From Notospermus geniculatus (taxonomy: Eukaryota > Nemertea > Pilidiophora > Heteronemertea > Lineidae): a DNA stretch of 64,000 bases. Under the pieces are notes generated by a model. It had not been told where the DNA came from and searched no databases. It worked only from the letters and a program-made list of their open reading frames with translations. Numbering within the stretch: position 1 is the first letter of the stretch; every line of letters starts with the position of its first letter. Shown piece by piece: positions 11,101-20,451 of the stretch. The position numbers were made by a program, and so were the translations under genes. Location: contig NMRB01001131.1 of the NCBI GenBank assembly GCA_002633025.1, positions 67,291 through 131,290 of the forward strand, written 5' to 3'.

Positions 11101-12002
11101 AGGTGAAGAGAACTTGATCAGAATCAGGTCCCCAGGCAACTGAATACACGGCTGAGCCTGAAAGGTAGAACCAATAAGGTGTCTGTGAAGTTATTGCATT
11201 GAGTCAAGCTGGCACGTTGTCTAAGCCTGACTGAAGAGTTGGAGGTTCAAACAGAATAAGCATAACGAACTAAGGAATCCAGTTAAAACCGATGCTTACT
11301 ATTCTGAGCTAGAGTTGACCTCAGCATCCCACTCCTGGACCAGATCTTGACCTGCCCATCTTCACCAGCTGTTGCCACAGCTGTGCCATCAAAACTCCAC
11401 CGAGCAGCCAGAACAGCGCCCTTGTGTGCCTCGACACTCTTCTCAATGCGACCTCCACGGCTGATCAGAGTAAACTTGCCTAGAAAAGGGAATGACTTTT
11501 TAAACAACAGTTCACCTTGGTATTCATATTGCAGCAGAGTATCTGGAGAAAACTGGCACTGCCAAGGACAGTCAGCCTTGCTAACACATGAAGAATGGAC
11601 TTGACCACATGGACCATGGACTGAATCTGGACCCTCTGAGGTGACTGGCGCTAACATTTCCATTGTCACTCTGACACTGACAGCCCAAGTTCACTCAGAT
11701 CATAATTTGTGGGCTTGCATGACAGAAATGCCCTCAAACTTACCATCAGTCGATGTCAGAACAAACAAGTCGGACCCTTTCTGCTTCCCCCCTGCGCTGC
11801 CCTTTGGAAACCAGTGCATGTCCAAGGGGTAGAAATCATTAGGAAGTGAGACAGCTTTAGTTGTCTCATTGTTCGTTAAGCTCCATTTTAATATTTTATG
11901 ATCATCACCACCAGAAAAGAGTTCGTCTGATGTCGTCCATCCACAACAGCTGACAAGATCTGAGTGTTTCGGCTCCTTCAGTAAACTCGTTTTTAGTCTC
12001 AT
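2104..12002 (-). CDS. IFT80: Intraflagellar transport protein 80 homologue, 15 coding exons
   Basis: IFT80 is a WD40-rich IFT-B subunit needed for cilium assembly. Coding exons in transcript order: 12002-11744, 11479-11300, 11157-11048, 10928-10701, 10596-10472, 10330-10157, 9808-9734, 9514-9351, 9057-8857, 8723-8576, 8463-8292, 3926-3837, 3686-3514, 2660-2537, 2397-2104. All junctions are GT-AG and in phase, giving 838 aa. The start [13 protein letters not shown] matches the human N-terminus. WD repeats include [33 protein letters not shown] and [20 protein letters not shown]; then RDKADEK and [13 protein letters not shown]; then helical C-terminal segments [20 protein letters not shown] and [19 protein letters not shown]. 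The last exon carries a Ser-rich tail that makes it longer than human (777 aa). An acceptor at 12033 indicates a non-coding first exon upstream. The block 4723-7593 repeats seven of these exons and is treated as the other allele. Confidence 0.95.
2866..3374. mobile_element. hAT-like non-autonomous element in an IFT80 intron
   Basis: A 509-bp segment runs from cagggttcgtacacttcccc to ggggg...gtacgaaccctg, an imperfect terminal inverted repeat of about 18 bp. The CAGGGTTCGTAC terminus is of the kind found on hAT-superfamily elements. Inside are repeated subterminal words such as ggacatttcagggt and tttttaagggt. There is no transposase ORF. A clean 8-bp target duplication is not readable because the element sits in a degenerate ggaactggggac minisatellite (2750-2860 and 3375-3470). 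Confidence 0.65.
4723..7593. repeat. Direct duplication, copy 1 (left of N 7594)
   Basis: This 2.9-kb block is nearly identical to 7595-10606. It starts at ctgaacactatcttcacaac, exactly the sequence found directly after the N, and ends at ccactgcaataaa, where the other copy continues into unique intron. Contents are IFT80 exons and introns. Confidence 0.95.
5422..7583 (-). CDS. IFT80: Second copy of IFT80 coding exons 5-11 (probable other allele)
   Basis: Exons 7583-7459, 7321-7148, 6945-6871, 6652-6489, 6191-5991, 5857-5710 and 5593-5422 have the same lengths (125, 174, 75, 164, 201, 148, 172) and, as far as I translated them, the same protein as 10596-8292. Only silent substitutions were noticed. 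The containing block (4723-7593) ends at the N at 7594, and the other copy starts immediately after it. That is what two unmerged haplotype contigs look like. The seven exons total 1059 nt, begin and end in phase 0, and would splice in frame, so a real internal duplication of 353 aa is formally possible but less likely. Confidence 0.85.
9142..9323. mobile_element. Foldback element family with gagttggctctc ends
   Basis: Two arms of about 60 bp face each other: aaggcacctttcaatgtgag followed by gagttggctctcgaagggca on the left, and the reverse complement of the right side gives gaggcacttctccatg followed by gagttggttctctatgggca. A related, more decayed copy occupies the corresponding intron of the other allele (about 6270-6455). 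A third partial copy lies in the CXorf58-like 3' region (16225-16345, tttggctcttgatgggcgac ... gagagccaattc). Confidence 0.6.
9896..10019. mobile_element. 124-bp foldback element present in one IFT80 allele only
   Basis: The termini agtttagaatccccgatc and gatcggggattctaaact form a perfect 18-bp inverted repeat. The matching place in the other copy (around 7012-7035) runs from cagctggaac straight into tccattgaagaaattcc without it. The insertion includes a few extra bases on each side (about 9890-10027), so no clean target duplication is visible. There is no coding capacity. Confidence 0.8.
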
Positions 12003-12650
12003 TTTGCTGTCTTGTTCAGTTCTTTGACTTAATCTGTAATCAAAGACGTTATTGTTAGATTCGATAAACCAGGTGTGGGGCCTACCATCCAACCAGGTCC
12101 AGCCCAGGCAACCCGACGTTTGTTGCTGACCCAGCCAGCTGGTGGTTTACGGTAGGCCTATATAGCCTAGGCCTAGGTGCTTGGCCTACCTAGCTAGCTA
12201 GTCAGATATATAACCAGTACCTTGCCAATGTCGACTTCAGGTCCAAATACACACGCATACACGTATTGTAATGAAGGCCTACTAGATTCCCCTTCCTGGT
12301 TAATACTAATATGACATTTAGGCCCATGTACATAAGCCATTAACATGTATGCCTACACTGCATAGTGCATGACCATATAATATACCGTATGCACTGACCA
12401 TGCTGACTGACATTTTTACCTGTCAAGTTGCCTACTTTTCACTCTATTCTATGAAAACCTGAGCAATGAATAAACTAATTGCCATAACTGTGCAAATATA
12501 GAGATAAATACCTATCAAAAAAACATGAGTTTTAAGAAATCGGGAAATGGGCTGCCGATAAAAATGATGATTTAGAACATACCAGCTCCATCCACTTACT
12601 CTACTGACATCTGTTTTGGAATGTGCACTGCATTCTGGGACCGGTATCGA

Positions 12651-12734
12651 TAGTCTCGCGCAGCCAGCCATTTTGTTTCGCAGTGTTGCTCCGCGATTCC
12701 CCTGCGGAACAAAACAGCTGGCTGCGCGAGACTA
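12651..12734. mobile_element. 84-bp foldback element with 9-bp target duplication
   Basis: Terminal inverted repeats start tagtctcgcgcagccagc and extend with one mismatch-rich spot through ttttgttycgcag, leaving a loop of about 17 bases. The element is bounded on both sides by the same direct 9-mer, cggtatcga (12642-12650 and 12735-12743). A 9-bp target duplication is the hallmark of Mutator-like (MULE) transposition, although some hAT insertions with 8 bp can look similar. It lies in the likely IFT80 promoter. Confidence 0.8.
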
Positions 12735-13473
12735 CGGTATCGAGGGTCGGCCATGTTTGTTTTCACTGGATACAGGGCATTGTCACGACAGGTAGCGCTC
12801 CTACCTCGCACTGACCTGTCACCGCGCGCGCAACGCGTCATGGGAAATTTTGGGACTACTTGTTGCATTTTCAAGATGGCGGGAATTCCCCGCTTCAGGT
12901 TTTCAAATCGCAGAATCTCGTCAAACAGGCCTACCCAGGATGTCTCCGTGTGTGGGTATCACATTATCCGTCATGATTATGACATACATAGGCCTATTTT
13001 GTGTGAGATATGCTGTACATGTCATGTTAGCCACTGGCAGCTCGTTGGTGCGTCGTCACATACGTTTACACTACGTTACAGGACAGTGACAGTTAGCTGC
13101 CGAGGTGAAATCCCAAATAGCATCCTTTTCTTCTCAACAATGTCATGTCTGTGATAATTTCTCATCAGAAATGACAAATCCGTCAATTATTGGCAAAGTC
13201 TGCAAGAAATAAGCCTCATATCGCTANCTTCAATCAGCGCCACCCTCGGACGCCAATGGAACCAGGTTTGATGGCAATGTAGTTCTTGAACTCACCACCC
13301 GATGGTGGCGCTGACTGACGAATCGTGGTGGTGGACGATGAAATAAACAGAAAATTCTGTGATATTGTCAGCGATTTTGATGCGGTTTACATTATTGTTT
13401 GAGAGAGAGTATAAAGAAAAGATGTTTTAAATAAATGTTGAGGTGGAAAACTGTACAATAACAGTACAAAAAG

Positions 13474-13517
13474 GGTGGTGGACGGTGGAGGACGGTGGTA
13501 GACGGTGGTGGACAGTA
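13474..13517. repeat. ggtggtggac minisatellite
   Basis: Four to five imperfect copies of a 10-bp ggtggtggac unit occur just upstream of the CXorf58-like gene. Confidence 0.65.
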
Positions 13518-13734
13518 ATTAGCACGAGCGGTGTGGCGCCGTGTGGCGTGGCGGCCTGACCCAGCCGGCCCTTGGCCTGGCTGGCTGCTGGGGCGACATA
13601 GCCTACCAGACCAGCCAGCGATGGTTTCATGTAGCTGAGACCTCGGCCTCCCTGGCCCCGCCATCTGACATACTATACTAATTCTGATCTCTTTCTACAT
13701 TAGATGAAGTAACCAAACTAATAACATTCACACA

Positions 13735-16173
13735 ATGGAAAGCTCAGAACACAGCAGAACTTCCATCAACGTGACCATACCAAACCAGCCACCACAACCT
13801 ACGAGTGAAGAGCCTACTCCCAGAATACTCAACTATGAGAGGGCTAGTGGAAGTGGGAGTGCACACAGTGAAAGAAACCCCATTCTTACAAACAAAGAGT
13901 AAGTTGACTCAGAGATTAGGTCCACTGAGATCATGTAATGTACTGGCTTACATTCCTGATTAAGGGACATGAAATACTTGGTGGTATGTCTCACAAGGAC
14001 AACATGTCCTGGTAATCAGGCCACTAAACTGTTGTCTTTTTATGTTTCAGTGTTAGCAGAATAATAGCAGCACGGATGATAGAAAGATGCTGGATGTCCT
14101 ATAGAGATAGACAGATGTTCAAATTACTCAAACATGCCGTGTGTGCAGCAGTAAGTATGCCACACTTAAGTGGAGTTACCAGCCATTGCAGATTCGGCCC
14201 GACATGTCGGAAGCCTGTTTTGGCATCGGTACTTAAATTATTTGGACAGATTCTTTAGTGAAACATCAAACTTTGCTGTACAACCTTTCAGGAACATTCC
14301 CTGACATATGAAATCCTCAGAAAAGTGGCGCCAAGAGAAGCAGAATTCTTTAAGGATCCAAGCAGCAAGATACGAGTCAGATTCCGGTGAGTATTGTGGC
14401 ATTCACTCAGTCAAAAGATTTCATTTCAGTCCCTGTGCCTCCACTTCTATTAATGATGCAGATTACAGAGGTCATTTGGACAACGAATCTTAACACAAGA
14501 AATATCTCGTCTTTACTCAGATTTGGTGGCGTGGAGTTCCCTCCAGAAATCTACTTCAAGATCTACACACACTCAGATGGCCGGGGAATGACATACATCA
14601 GTGGTAAACGTGTCATCAAAGCTGGCACGGAGGTAAGTATTGGGAAAGGGGAGAATATGTGTGCCAGGTAAAGGTGCCACAAAGGCGCCAGGGAATATGA
14701 CAAGCATCTTGTACACAAAGTTCATGATCCATGTTTCAGAGGACAATGACAGTGTCCCTTGACCCAGTTTTGCCAATGATGGCATTACTTGACCATATTG
14801 TTTCATATTTCAGGCTGCCAAAGACGCCTGTGACTTAATGGGCCACCGAACGTTTCTAGACCAAGTCATACAAGATACAATACACCATGAACAGTTCAAA
14901 ATTACAGATGAAGTTGATGTGACGACTATGAAAGACTATATGCAGGTATAAACATGTGGGACATGGATGTGTGAGTTTCTTATCAGTAGCTGTGATGGAA
15001 TCGTGTGATTCCTGACTCAAGCAATCACCGAGTAATGTTACTCTCTTCTTTGTTACAGTATTTAAGTCACTTGGACGAGACTCCTGCTGAGATGGGTGGG
15101 AAAGACAACACGTGGAGAAAGCTAACTTTAGAAGGTGAGATGACTGATCGTCCTGCCATTTCAGGTGCAGAGAGGAGATTGTTTTCATACAAATGCCTAT
15201 TGAAATCATGTGTCTTTGCAAAACCAGGTGCATCTTAGACTAAATTCCACCTTTCAGCCCTGCCAAGAACTACAATATTCTACGACTTAGTGGACTATGC
15301 GTACAGTAAAAGATTAACACCGAGGTTAAAGAAAGAGATACCAACGTTAATGTCACGACCGGTGACGCAAGAAGTGCAACATCAACATATTGACATCATC
15401 TCGCAAATAAGGTAAGTCATATGAGATGACTCTCAATGCTTTTACTAGCCAATTCAATCTAACCTATCCACTGACAACTCAACTGTAACCAAAATCTGGC
15501 ATACATTTGAATTGACATAAAAGTTGGTGGTATAACTTCAACAGAACATGACTGAAGCTCTTGTCTTTTTTTCTGCAGGTCTCCCGTGTATATAGAAGTG
15601 CCAATGCCAACACCAAAGTCAAAGTCGGGAGGTGGCAGGTTGAGTGAGGTGTCTAGTCGGAGGTCAAAACAAGCTAGAATCAAGGCAATGAAAATGAGGA
15701 AGATGTATGGACTGGACAAAGATGAGGTGGGTAGGCCTGGACTGCTGTCTAGGGGTCTGTAATATTCAGGGAGAGAGTTCAACAATCTCAAGGTCCTGAG
15801 GGCTTCAGTCAACTCAACTGAATTGGACAAGCACTGGTCCCTACTGGGAGAGTTCTCCTGCTGCCAGATGTGGGAAGCTATGAGAACCTACAGCATGCCG
15901 AGCCACGTTTGTCTCGACAGTCTTGTAAGGGAAGGACTCGACAGCAGAACTGTCGTAACACAATTTCACCTTCTTTTCCAGAACTCTACCGCACCACCGA
16001 CAAGGGAGGTGACATTCCTAACTGATGCTGACAACAAAACAGACGAGGATGGAGAGCTTGGGGGAAGCGATGAAGACTGGGAGGAGGAAGAAGCTAAGGA
16101 ACTTTACCAATGGACTCAGAAATTACGATACGATGACATTGCTACTCCACGGTTACCAACCAGCAATAACTGA
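13735..16173 (+). CDS. CXorf58: CXorf58/C11orf65-family protein, nine coding exons
   Basis: Exons 13735-13898, 14051-14150, 14292-14386, 14521-14632, 14814-14945, 15059-15134, 15258-15411, 15579-15726 and 15982-16173 join in frame through canonical GT-AG sites to give 390 aa. Conserved family blocks are visible: an IQ-like helix (ARMIERCWMSYRDRQMFKLL), EILRKVAPREAEFFKDPSSK, the signature RFRFGGVEFPPEIYFKIYTH, YISGKRVIKAGTEAAKDACD, DVTTMKDYMQYLSHLDE, RRSKQARIKAMKMRKMYGLD, and an acidic Glu/Asp-rich tail. The order matches human CXorf58 better than C11orf65, which shares mainly the VRFRxGGVxFPP block. Biochemical function is unknown; CXorf58 is testis-associated in mammals. The ATG at 13735 is the first in-frame Met, and the N-terminal 50 residues are low-complexity Ser/Pro/Asn. 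Possible poly(A) signals are ATTAAA near 16494 and AATAAA near 16924. Confidence 0.85.
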
Positions 16174-19135
16174 CAGACATGAATGATGAGGAGTTCCGCG
16201 AATGGCTCTGCACCTGGAGTTTTCTCTTGCTATTTGGCTCTTGATGGGCGACTCAACCATAGAAAAGTGATGTTCATGTCCGTCATTGGTCTCAGCATAA
16301 GTTGTAAGGCAACAACAGTGAGAGCCAATTCATGAAAACTCTTATGTGCCTTCTTTAGAAATGACAGTATGATGGGAGTATGTTACTTGTTTTCCCATAG
16401 ATGGAGCTGATCATCGACCAGCTAACAAAATTTGCTACTTCTGTGAATTGGCACCTGTTTTCATGAGGTGATGTACATAGGTAATTTATTTCGCATTAAA
16501 AGAGATTTTCCACATGTTTGTTCCAATGGTCTGGAATTGAGCCCACTACCACACTGAAGAGTTCTGCAGGTTCATCACTGAACCAAAGACAAGACGTCAA
16601 CAAATGGTTGGAAAACGTAATAATTGTAGGGAATACTGAGGAGCATAAAGCAGTTACCTACCTAGGACCTCGGTGTTGAATAACCTCACGAAGACGTGCA
16701 GACTGACAGCCATCTTGAGTATGTGTGACTGGTCTCTTGTCCTATTGCTATCGATCAAGCAGAGGACGGATTGCGAACCAGTCAACGGATTTGCATTGGT
16801 ACGTATAGAAGAGGGTCAAACGTTTGGCATAGTCCTAGGTGAACAACTCGGAACTCAAGGGAAAGCTAGAGAGAAGATTCTTCTTCAAATGGGGAGATGA
16901 ATCGACAAGTACATGTATTGGTAATAAAGAAACAACAGGAAGGCCAACTAACAATGTACAGAAGTTTAACCTTTTTATTGTTTTGAATTCGTCAGAGTTA
17001 AATCACATTATTTCAATTGCAAAATTAAAAATTAAAAATTCAATTCTGTTGATTTTCATGGTGTATAAAAGTTGTATGAGAGATGAGATACACAGAGATG
17101 AATGAATAAACAGCCTACAGTGAGATTATGTACATGAAAGATGGGGTAATGGACAGGTTCTTGATCAGGACAAAATGGCTGCCAACCTCATCACCGCAAT
17201 CAGGATTTTCGACAGTACAACACCTCCACCATCCTTCCACAGCGATGAATTCCGCACATTTGGTGCTCGACTTTGTGCACCCCTGACAGGAGCTGACAAT
17301 CTTCAAGGTCACATGACTTGTCAACCTGATTCCTTTGTTTCCTTCTGCAGCAGAATTCCTGGCAATGAGATGATATCTGGCGCAGTTAGATGAATTCAAT
17401 GGACAGGACAAACATTTGTGAGACCAAGAAATAAAGTTTAATGTTTTACGGACAACTCCACCAAAGAATCAAGCCCCTTTCAACATCATATGAGATGTTC
17501 AGATAAAGTTTTCCACAAAAATTCATAACTTCCTTTCTTGGCCACGTAGCTGATGAGGCATTCTGGGATACATGATGAAGCCTATCCTCATTCTCTGGAC
17601 CACTGACCAATCAGAACTCAGAACTGAGTGCAGTCAACAACTTTCAGCTGAGCAGACGATATCGTCGTCAGGCATGGACAGGGCTGGTCTTCAACTCGAG
17701 GTGAGGACACCAAAACCAAGGCCCACACTTCAAGGTCAGTCCTTACCAGTCAATGGTCAAGTGTAGTCAATCTATCTAAACCCTAGAGGACTAAAGGTAC
17801 ACCAAGAAATTCCATATTTTCCAGAATTTTCTGGATAACCCCCGTGCCCGAAGGCCAACAATGAGCATAAACTGGATGGAAGACTAAGATGCATAAATTG
17901 GATGGTATAATTCTGGACAGATTCGGCTCCCCACCACCAGGGCAACGGAAGCCAGTTCATAACGACACGATGGGAACTAGCGCAACTTCAAGGAATCCCA
18001 CTATGGATACTCAACGTCCCACTTGGAACTTTACTCAGAAGTAACCGTTCATTTAGTACTTTCAATCCAACTACAGTACTCAACGTTCATTAGGAACTTC
18101 ACTCAGAAGTAACCGTTCATTTAGTTGTTTTTCATGCATTCCACGATGACTTTTGACTTCATATGCCAACAGAATTCGGGCTGAAGTAACCGACTCGGTG
18201 AAAAGCTCTACGTTCCATCATGGAAAGCCTGAAACAGTACCAACATGATTTTAAACATAAACGTTCCATCATGGAAAGCCTGAAACAGTAACAACATGAT
18301 TTTAAACATAACACAACTCAATACGCTTAGTTTTCAGACCCGACTGTTTCATGACAACTTGTGTCGGGGCGAACCCCTCGACGGCTCCAAGTCGGATTCC
18401 CTGAAGAGCACATAATGAATAGTTCTGGCAGGAGATACCTTATTATCATATGAAAAACCTTAACATAATGATTATGACGTTACAATAAACTCTACATTTA
18501 GAACAAGCCATTTTGTTCATGTTCGTTTATAACACTATCGGCAATATTGTTGTGCATAATGACACGACGGCAGTGACTGAAGCACAACTTGATAGCTCTG
18601 GTTTCCTCCTGCATTACATTATTACCTTGAGCCGTCCCCGCTGAATTCCTGCTCCAGTTTTTTTGCTTGAGAGACAGATCGTTTGTAGCTGAATTTCAAA
18701 ACTGTTGTTACAGTACGATAGCTTGGTTCATTTCTTTCAGCCGAAGTCGTAACCCAGTCACTGCCGTCTCATATAAATTGCATAGATGAAAATCAACAGG
18801 CTATACTAGTTTAATTCCATTACTACAAATAGGTGCCGTTGCGAGCACCTTGTCAAATACCATTGTAAGCTATTTGACTGCATGTTTACATAGTGGTACG
18901 CCCTCTGGGGACGTTAACCTGTACTAATACTGAATACGTTGTAGAAGACAATACAAACTGCAGTAAAATACACACGCTGTACAAAAGTTTTATATTTTGG
19001 ATGAGAATGTGTGCCTCGTGCATATTCTTGGGTAGTTAGAGGACAAATATACGCCTGACTTGGCCAACTTCAGTGAAAATTTCCCACGCCCCACGTCACA
19101 AAGTGGTGACTTAACTAAAGGATTTCGTCATAACC
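16174..19135. other. Non-coding stretch downstream of the CXorf58-like gene
   Basis: No ORF resembles a known protein or has convincing splice sites. It contains the probable 3' UTR, a decayed foldback copy (16225-16345), AATAAA signals near 16924 and 17429, an imperfect repeat of ttcactcagaagtaaccgtt (18025-18125) and a 51-bp tandem duplication (18210-18311). Confidence 0.5.
18210..18311. repeat. 51-bp tandem duplication
   Basis: acgttccatcatggaaagcc begins both units (18210-18260 and 18261-18311), which differ by one base or so. No coding content. Confidence 0.85.
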
Positions 19136-19772
19136 AAAACACATCCGAGGAATCACTGAGAAAAAGTAGTGGATCAACTTTTCAACCACTTTGCTACAAT
19201 AGACCGGAATTCCGGCCCACGACGTCATAACGCAATCGTGGCGTCGTGTACTATGTGTACTTATTATATGCACCAGCACCATGACACAAATTTTGTAGCA
19301 AAGTGGGGAATTTAATCGCAATCCATGATGAATACTAGGCCCGATGCCTTGACAGGGTGCACAATTGGACATCTCCGTTTCATTTCATAACCTTCAGCGC
19401 ACAGAAGTACACATTTCATGCATTGCTATTTCAGTACAAATCCTATGAGAGGTCTACCCAAATTTTTCAAACAGATGTGCAGGCAATATTTATAAAATTT
19501 GATACAGCAAATAGTCAATATTTTTATCTACATAAGGCTGGTGCGTGACTTTGAATATTCGTGGCTACAGTTATCATTAACATGCAAATTTATGTATTTT
19601 ATTCAAACTGTGGACAACTCGGATTATTGCTTTTACAAATTCATATTTATGAAGGTTGTGATATCTCTTAATAGGTTATCTCTTCCATCTATATATCCCA
19701 GGATGCATTGGGTTGCTGATGCAAAACGGACAAGATGATGGGTGACACACAAACAGAGAAATGTGAAGACAG
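19136..19772. repeat. Direct duplication, copy 1 (left of N 19773)
   Basis: Nearly identical to 19774-20388, ending precisely at the N after gaagacag. It carries about 20 bases (aatagaccggaattccggcc region, near 19198-19221) that the other copy lacks. Confidence 0.9.
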
Positions 19773-19773
19773 N

Positions 19774-20388
19774 AAACACATCTGAGGAATCACTGAGAAA
19801 AAAATAGTGGATCAACTTTTCAACCACTTTGCTACGACGTCATAACGCAATCGTGGCGTCGTGTACTATGTGTACTTATTATATGCACCAGCACCATGAC
19901 ACAAATTTTGTAGCAAAGTGGGGAATTTAATCGCAATCCATGATGAATACCAGGCCTGATGCCTTGACAGGGTGCACAATTGGACATCTCCGTTTCATTT
20001 CATAACCTTCAGCGCACAGAAGTACACATTTCATGCATTGCTATTTCAGTACAAATCCTATGAGAGGTCTACCCAAATTTTTCAAACAGATGTGCAGGCA
20101 ATATTTATAAAATTTGATACAGCAAATAGTCAATATTTTTATCTACATAAGGCTGGTGCGTGACTTTGAATATTCGTGGCTACAGTTATCATTAACATGC
20201 AAATTTATGTATTTTATTCAAACTGTGGACAACTCGGATTATTGCTTTTACAAATTCATATTTATGAAGGTTGTGATATCTCTTAATAGGTTATCTCTTC
20301 CATCTATATATCCCAGGATGCATTGGGTTGCTGATGCAAAACGGACAAGATGATGGGTGACACACAAACAGAGAAATGTGAAGACAGA
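19774..20388. repeat. Direct duplication, copy 2 (right of N 19773)
   Basis: Counterpart of 19136-19772. It begins aaacacatctgagg directly after the N and continues past gaagacag into unique sequence. Confidence 0.9.
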
Positions 20389-20451
20389 GAACCTAAACTA
20401 AACCATCAACAAAACAACCAAGATTTTGCATCACTGCGACGCCAAAAATTG
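20350..20451 (+). CDS. Possible first coding exon of an unrecognised gene
   Basis: An ATG at 20350 (MMGDTQTEKCEDREPK) opens 34 codons that end at a good donor (aaattg|gtgagt). The peptide is polar and Gln/Asn-rich with no family match I recognise. A possible downstream acceptor (tggtttcag at 20511) leads in phase 0 to an early stop, but another frame there reads VRQAVDDDLMVQLMNKGIEN, which looks coding-like. I could not build a consistent model. It may be a real 5' end, or chance. Confidence 0.2.

Larger units (their letters stand above)
12034..13734. promoter_or_regulatory. Shared 5' region between IFT80 (-) and the CXorf58-like gene (+)
   Basis: The two genes are divergent, with coding starts about 1.7 kb apart. 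The acceptor at 12033 shows that IFT80 has at least one untranslated exon in here. The segment 12600-12900 is locally GC- and CpG-rich (cgcgcgcgcaacgcg near 12822) and is the best promoter candidate. It also contains a foldback element (12651-12734), the N at 13227 and a ggtggtggac tandem array (13474-13517). No TATA box stands out; the exact starts cannot be read from sequence. Confidence 0.45.

Noticed and set aside
13190-13300. Duplication around the N at 13227
   Set aside because: Unlike the other four single N positions, I found no matching sequence on the two sides.
15459-15830. 123-aa minus-strand ORF
   Set aside because: It is the antisense of CXorf58-like exon 8 and its introns, which have consistent splice sites and family motifs on the plus strand.
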